Shown: in pieces, positions 58,572-64,000 of the stretch
How positions within the stretch are numbered: the first letter of the stretch is position 1
Layout: each line of letters begins with the position of its first letter
From: Acytostelium subglobosum LB1
Lineage: Eukaryota > Evosea > Eumycetozoa > Acytosteliales > Acytosteliaceae
Length of the DNA stretch: 64,000 nucleotides
Direction of reading: 5' to 3'
Assembly: GCF_000787575.1 (NCBI RefSeq)
Contig: NW_012236489.1
Location: 1 to 64,000 of the forward strand
Program-made: the position numbers and the translations under genes
The notes under the pieces: generated by a model
Databases searched by the model: none
The model's input: the letters and a program-made list of their open reading frames with translations, nothing else
Told to the model about the DNA's origin: nothing

Positions 58572-60690
58572 TTATTTGGTGCTCTGCAGGTGCAAAGAAA
58601 TTAGCCTGAGTGCCTCCTTCATCTTCTGAAGAAGGGCAACCGGAGTATGGAACAAGTTTTCCTCCAATACCTAATGATTCAACCAGTTAATCAATTAATA
58701 TGTTAATATATATATGACCATTCCTCCAACTAACTAATTGGATCAAACAAACAAACTTACCAATTGGTCTTGAATTCTTTTGTACAGGTCTTGAATTATA
58801 GATATTGGTTTGTGTTTCAGCAGTGCGGAGATGTCAGCGTCGATAATGGCCTGTCTGTAGAGTACATTGAGATTCTTGATGGCTTCATTTCTTTTGTCCT
58901 CCAACCATTGTTTAAAGTTGACACTGAGTAGGAATTCTCGATACAAACTTAGCTCCTTACTCTTGATGTCGGTGATATATGTTTCCTCGCTCTCTTCCAG
59001 TTTATCAAGAAACTCTTTGTTATCGAAATACTTGAGTCTAGGTGGTCTCTGGAAAATTGATATTGCTCTAGATGTTGTTTTGGACGACAATTAGAATAAT
59101 GTTGATGATGATCATGCATTAGAAAGATAACACATACTTGGTTGTGGGCAGCAGTGTCGAGAAATATCTGTCCAATGGCATGAGGAAGTTGTGTGTCTGT
59201 TGCTGGAAGTAATCACAAAGACCCTGATTAACTATGGCAAGGTCGTCGTGGTCGGTGATTTTCTTGATTGATGATTTGTCTGGTATGATGTGTGACTTGT
59301 ATGATGTATTGATTCTCTCCTTATTCTGGTCGGGTGATAGACGTTTACCAATAAAACTATCCTTTGGCATAAAAGACAGTGCCATTGACTTCTTCCCTGG
59401 AGAGGAAGGAGAAGATTCATGTCTACAACCAATGTGTATAAGGAGAGTAATTGTAAGTAATATGTAGACTTAAAAATATGATGACGATGATGACATACTT
59501 TTGATATTGATAACCAATATTTAAAATGGTTGGCCAATGCTCCAGTGCCTTTAGGAAGAATGGATTGGTTACACCCAGTATTGAAGATGGAGGTGGTTGG
59601 TCAAGTGGATGTGCCACGGTGTACTTATGAAAGTTGCTGTCATTGATGGTTAGATAGGGTAGATAGTCTCCAGAATACTTTAGTGGTGCAATCAAACTAA
59701 TCAATGCCAAAACTGTGTCTGACGAATGTGCTGGGCTGGGTGATATCACCAGGATTGGATGACCAAGTAGTACCATCTCCCAGAGCATCCAGAGTTTGTT
59801 TGCCAAGCTCTTGAAGCATCGATACAGTTCGTTTGTTTGAATGCTGCTGACCGATACGACCTGTGACTTTTCTTTGAGCGCTGTGAGATTCTGCTTGAGG
59901 ACAGGGTCGGTTGTGTAGGGTGTGCCAGAGGAGGAAGGGGCATGAAACGTGAATATTGAACCGAGTATTGGTAACTCGTATGTCTGCCCGAAAACCAGCT
60001 GTGGCCATGCCGATATATTCTGATGGGCCACCTCCAAGAGCGTGCTGCCAAACTGAAAGAACAGTGGACCAATGACCTCGATCACTTTCTTGTACAGACC
60101 AACAAAGTGTTCATCACTGAGTAATACCACTGACTTTTGGAGGTAGCCTCGTGGTATTGATGGGTCCTTCTCTTGACGAAAGAATACATAGCCATATTGA
60201 TACGATGTGTTGTTTGTTGTTGAGGACACTAGCTGTTGTTTGCAATCAATCTTGAACGAATAGATAATATCTCCTTGTTGATGTGAGCTCGTATCGGGGA
60301 ATGAAAGAAAGCATCTATAGATGGGGCGATATGTTGTAAGTATAATGTCATTGTTAACAAGTGGTTTGACGTACAGGTTTGTGACCTCTTCCTCCAACAA
60401 TCCAATCTTTGGGAAGCTGTATTCCAAAGCTATTATGAGGAGTGAGTGGCAATAGTAATAAATCAGCAACAACGATCGTAATCACGATCAAACACTGACT
60501 ACTTACTCTGGCCAAGCTCTAGGTCAAAGTTGACAACGCAGAATGAGTTCATCCATGGCCTTCTATTACTTGAGACTGTTGTGGAGTTGGCAGATGAATT
60601 GAATGATAATGGATCATCACCATTGCTCACCACATTCTTCATGATAGAAGTAGAAAGAGAAGAAGGTGCTCCTCGTCCAGTTGTTGACAT
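58572..60690 (-). CDS. dennd6: DENND6 (FAM116), Rab exchange factor
   Basis: Five exons (60507-60690, 59499-60429, 59138-59422, 58761-59067, 58572-58670) encode 601 residues, like human DENND6A (about 608). Motifs: LEYSFPKIGLLEEE, YRCFLSFPDTSSHQQGD, YQYGYVFFRQEKD, RGYLQKSVVLLSDEHFVGLY, MVLLGHPILVISPSP and DYLPYLTINDSNF, in DENN order. The family activates Rab14 on recycling endosomes. The start at 60690 (MSTTGRGAPSSL) is preferred to an upstream in-frame ATG at 60810 because the extension is AT-rich leader-like sequence. Divergent from the 92-residue orphan gene. Confidence 0.93.
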
Positions 60691-60910
60691 GTATTTATCT
60701 GTAGGTGTTTGTTTGTGTTTGATGGGTGAAAAGTTCCAAAGCCGAAATGGGTCATAGATACCCACCAATTCAAATAATAAAAAAACAAATAAAAATAATA
60801 TCCATTTCACACTCTGACAATCAAACCTAACTCTCCAAAAGACACATAAAGATAAATTCTAATTATAACAAATACAACTACTACTACTACTTCTACAACA
60901 ATTACTATCA

Positions 60911-61189
60911 ATGGACACCGTTTACCAAAACATCATTAGACAAGCAGAGAACATCAACAACAAGGATGTCACCGTTGAAGAGAACGGTGTATCTTACAAT
61001 GTCTACATCAACAACGCTGTGCCCAAGGTTATCAGCAGAGAGTTGAAGGTCAAGCTTGTCAATCACCTCACTTCAAATGGATATGTCATTGATGTACGAT
61101 CAGCTGGCAACAAGACCTTCCTTTCCAGACCAAAGATGGATGTCACAACCAATAGCCATCTTCTAGGTTCAAAGAAGGCTACATTCTAA
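60911..61189 (+). CDS. Orphan 92-residue protein, strong codon bias
   Basis: Single exon starting MDTVYQNIIRQAENINNKDV; contains VSYNVYINNAVPKVISREL, LVNHLTSNGYVIDVRSAGN and ends SHLLGSKKATF. The family is not recognised. It is a mixed alpha/beta, slightly basic, soluble-looking protein with no signal peptide or span. The codons are strongly C-ending (AAC, AAG, ATC, GTC), as in highly expressed genes, and the leader is a clean CAA/ACT-rich stretch. So it is likely real and abundant. Confidence 0.8.
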   Translation: MDTVYQNIIRQAENINNKDVTVEENGVSYNVYINNAVPKVISRELKVKLVNHLTSNGYVIDVRSAGNKTFLSRPKMDVTTNSHLLGSKKATF

Positions 61190-61340
61190 GAGTGCAGTGT
61201 GTAGCTAGCTCAGCCCCTCCAGCCTTCAAGAGAGAGAGAGAGTCTGATGGACCACCCACCAACACTCCTAACAAATCACAAAGAGATTGATTGTTGTAAC
61301 AATAAACTATTTATTACAGGACTGAACAGACTCAACATGT

Positions 61341-61538
61341 TCATACTAGGTTCTCTTCCAACATGGCAACCACTGTTTTGTGAGCTTGATTCTTGATGTA
61401 GTTGAGTGTGGCCAGTTGAGACGCAGCAGAGGAAACAGCTGTCGGACCAGCTGTTGCAGTGCCACCGGATAGAGTTGGGGAACTTGGTCCAGAGGTTGGT
61501 GGGGAGGTGAATGATTTAGGTGGTGTAGTTGCATTTGG

Positions 61539-61596
<58 letters not shown>

Positions 61597-64000
61597 GGTG
61601 TTCTATTGTTATTACTGTTGTTACTATTATTGTTGATATTACTACCCTTGTCAAGATAGTTAATCAATGATGTCAATGGCATAAACAAAGACTGGGAGAA
61701 ATCAGGTCCCATGGCATCTGCTTCGCAACGTGGTTCCTCAATCTGTGCCACCAACTTCTGAATCAAATGGTCCAAGACAAATGCACTTCCATCACTGTCT
61801 ACACAGTGCTCCTGCATGTAGCCAACCATCTTGTTTGTGTCTTTGAGATGCAACAGGACTTGGTTGATGAAGTTCCTATCTTGACCATCCAGTCGTTTGT
61901 GTTGGAGAAAGTCGAGCAGTTCTTTGATAAAGGTGGCAGTAACAACGAATAGACCTCGCTGCAGATACTGCATAAACACTGTCCTTGGTAGACAATGGAA
62001 GCCAAGAATGGTAAAGTGAGAGAAAAAGTCCTTTGGGAAGGGACAGTTGAGCTCCTCGATCGCCACGTACAGTCTCTCCATGCCGCGGAAGAGTTGAGGC
62101 TTCTTTGGATGGTCGCGTATCGATATGATCTCATCGTCCAGGTTGATGATGTTCTTCCTGATCGTATTGTAGAGGAAGTTGACAGTGTTGATCTGTACAT
62201 GTCGATAGCTGTTGGCCCATTCAATCAACTTCTCTCTGGTCTCTTTCTGGGAAACAGAAAGGAAATAGTCGGCCAAGGTCGATGAATAGTTGTGAATGTC
62301 TGCCAGTGAGTATTCTTCGTAGTTCTCAAGTGAGATGTTCAGAGCTATCTTTGATCCAGAGTTTGGTGTCTTTGGTGGACTGACCAGTGTTTGTTCAGAG
62401 TTTGATTTGCGGATCGATGAGGAATCATCTGATTTGACTGTATGATGTGTGAAGTGATTGATGTTGTTAGAATATAATATCCTAATGGGATGCAAGTAGT
62501 GTATAACACCTACAGTCAAAGAAGTTCTTGAGGAATCCTGGAAAAGTGTTAAAGGTATTCTCTCGTTGTATGGTATCTTGCTTGGTCGCTTGGAATGATT
62601 TGAGTCGTCTTTTGTTCGTGTCATCCTTGCGAATTGAGGTAATGGTTGCTGGCAGAGGACTGGTGATTGGTGTGATGTCAATGTCCTTGAGGATGGTCTT
62701 TAGAGTGGTGGTATCCAAGCCTTCGAGACATGTCATTGGGAGCATTTGAAGATAGGTGTTGTCAAGGTTATTCTGTCGCAATGCCTTGTAGCTCGATCCC
62801 AGAATATACTCCTTGAGTAGATCCGATGTGATCAGGTTGGGATCGTTTGCCAGTCGCACAAGTATCTTTAGTACCACCTCGTCATCATTTTGAATGTGAA
62901 TGTTGGCTAGATGCAGTGCTCTGATGTCCGTGCCTGGGTCAAGAGAATTCTTGATCGTGTCTCTCTCGAATAGACTCGTAATGGCCTCTCTTACAAAGTT
63001 ATATTTGTACAAAATACCATGTTGGTAGTCGAATAGATATTGGTCTAAAGATTATTATCATCCAGTTGTTGTTGTTGTTGTTGTTAGTAAACTCAATATA
63101 TATACTATTGTGTGACTTTTGATTGATGCTGATACTTTACCTGGCTTTGACTTTAGGTAGTATGGGATCACAGAGGTACTGATCTTGGTTGGCATTGGTC
63201 TGGTTCTCGTTGATACAATGTCAGAGGAATCGTGTGATGAATCACCTTTGAGAGGCGCTGAAAGGTCTTTGTAGATGGTGACACCAAAGCAGGGCTCATG
63301 ATCGGAGGAACAATCGATAAACTGTAAAAAGTGTCCAGGAATGTAGACCATCAATAGGTTGAGGATGCAGTCAAACAAGACTCGTGTCACTTGTATCGAT
63401 TGTGCTCCACCATCAATGCTCGTCAAAGGGATTGAGTACCTTATACGCTGACGAAGATGTAATATATATACACTGATCCTAATTGATGTTGGTGTTGACT
63501 CTTCTTGATGGCATAGACACAGTCCATTCTTAATAATGTTTAAGGTTAGCGCAATGTTAACAACTGCTGTTGCTGTAGGTTTGGTATACATACACCATTC
63601 AAGTTAACCATATGGATGTTTTGGTGAACTGGATCGGGCCTCTGTGAGAGTAGCAAGGGGAAAGGAAGATTGGGCGATACCTCCTTGTCCGACGAAGTTG
63701 GCATAAGGTTCAGGGGGATGAGGAACTCATGTAGTGGGACAGGCTTGCCATTCTGGAAGACCCATGAGCGGAAGAGATTGTCAGAGGGACCATTGGCCGA
63801 GCGGAGTTTCTGGTGTGCCAGACAATAGAGAGTTTGAGTGATATCATCGAATTGATACCAGAAGAACTGTTTGAAGATTGGAGTCTTCTTTAGGACCACT
63901 GTCTTTTTGGTGGGTGTCAGATAGATTCCATTGGCGTCGCGAAGTATTGGCACCTTGACAGTGTAGAGTTCATTGCTTTGGATGAGCAGTAGATGCATCG
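61341..64000 (-). CDS. gsap: GSAP (gamma-secretase activating protein) homologue, 5' end outside window
   Basis: Four visible exons (63594-64000 open at the edge, 63141-63528, 62514-63044, 61341-62437). Matches to GSAP run in order: MHLLLIQSNELYTVKVPI, LCLCHQEE ... SVYILHLR, LMVYIPGHFLQFIDC, YLFDYQHGILYKY, LLKEYILGSSYKAL, FTILGFHCLPRTVFMQYLQR and TATFIKELLDFLQ. The end is broken by a CAA-coded Gln tract (61538-61596). In animals a GSAP fragment modulates presenilin/gamma-secretase; dictyostelids have gamma-secretase, so a related role is possible. The N-terminal beta-propeller-like part continues past 64000. Confidence 0.88.
61538..61596. repeat. Coding (TTG)n / polyGln tract in the GSAP homologue
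   Basis: About 19 TTG units, in frame as CAA (Gln) on the minus strand, followed by Asn/Ser codons. Confidence 0.85.

Noticed and set aside
60691-60810. Upstream in-frame ATG giving DENND6 a hydrophobic N-terminal extension
   Set aside because: The extension is encoded by AT-rich leader-like DNA. The family starts near the ATG at 60690 and does not carry a signal peptide.
1-64000. CRISPR arrays, rRNA, intact transposons or virus-like elements
   Set aside because: None seen: repeats are simple-sequence runs or gene-internal, and no transposase, reverse transcriptase or capsid-like protein was recognised.

Overview
The window is nuclear DNA of a dictyostelid social amoeba. The evidence is short (about 50-125 bp) AT-rich GT(A)-AG introns, CAA/CAG-coded Gln/Asn tracts, TTG/CAA trinucleotide runs, AT-rich spacers between GC-richer exons, and clear relatives of dictyostelid genes (epsin, Alix/AlxA, countin, colossin-type repeats, Spg1). 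Coding sequence is less AT-rich than I expect for Dictyostelium discoideum, so another dictyostelid lineage is likely; I cannot name the species. Three isolated single N characters (7150, 7225, 57919) mark this as a draft assembly, and each breaks a gene that reads through if the N is dropped.

Layout: about 32 genes lie on both strands, tightly packed and mostly separated by 50-900 bp. The left 3 kb is different: a partial exported-type gene, a small coiled-coil ORF, a perfect 20-bp inverted repeat, palindromic purine/pyrimidine repeats, and a decaying colossin-like gene whose one-exon modules carry in-frame stops. From 3 to 24 kb there are a Q/N-rich protein, an F-box-like leucine-rich protein, RNA polymerase subunit Rpb5, epsin, a membrane-anchored Sec7-PH Arf exchange factor, a triple-MIT protein, 3-hydroxyisobutyrate dehydrogenase, an oxysterol-binding-related protein, riboflavin kinase and Alix. 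From 24 to 40 kb there are a WIP-like protein ending in three LIM domains, a germinal-centre kinase, Spg1, LAMTOR2 (three short exons), PUS1, alkaline phosphatase, a Cys12-like cysteine synthase, a WBP11-like protein and a RhoGEF. From 40 to 64 kb there are a fimbrin-like four-CH protein with a giant coiled coil, an NT-C2/coiled-coil/DIL protein, a ZGRF1-type helicase, a small cytochrome b5, a radical-SAM-like protein that lacks the cluster cysteines, a countin-like secreted protein, a VTT-domain membrane protein, DENND6, a 92-residue orphan, and a GSAP homologue cut by the right edge.

The genes do not form one pathway. Many concern membrane traffic and actin: epsin, Alix, MIT, Sec7-PH, ORP, DENND6, VTT, WIP-LIM, RhoGEF, fimbrin and DIL. 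No tRNA, rRNA, CRISPR array or intact mobile element was recognised. All exon joins were worked out by hand from splice signals and reading phase. They sum to whole codons in every multi-exon gene except the Sec7-PH gene, which is one base out at its first junction.
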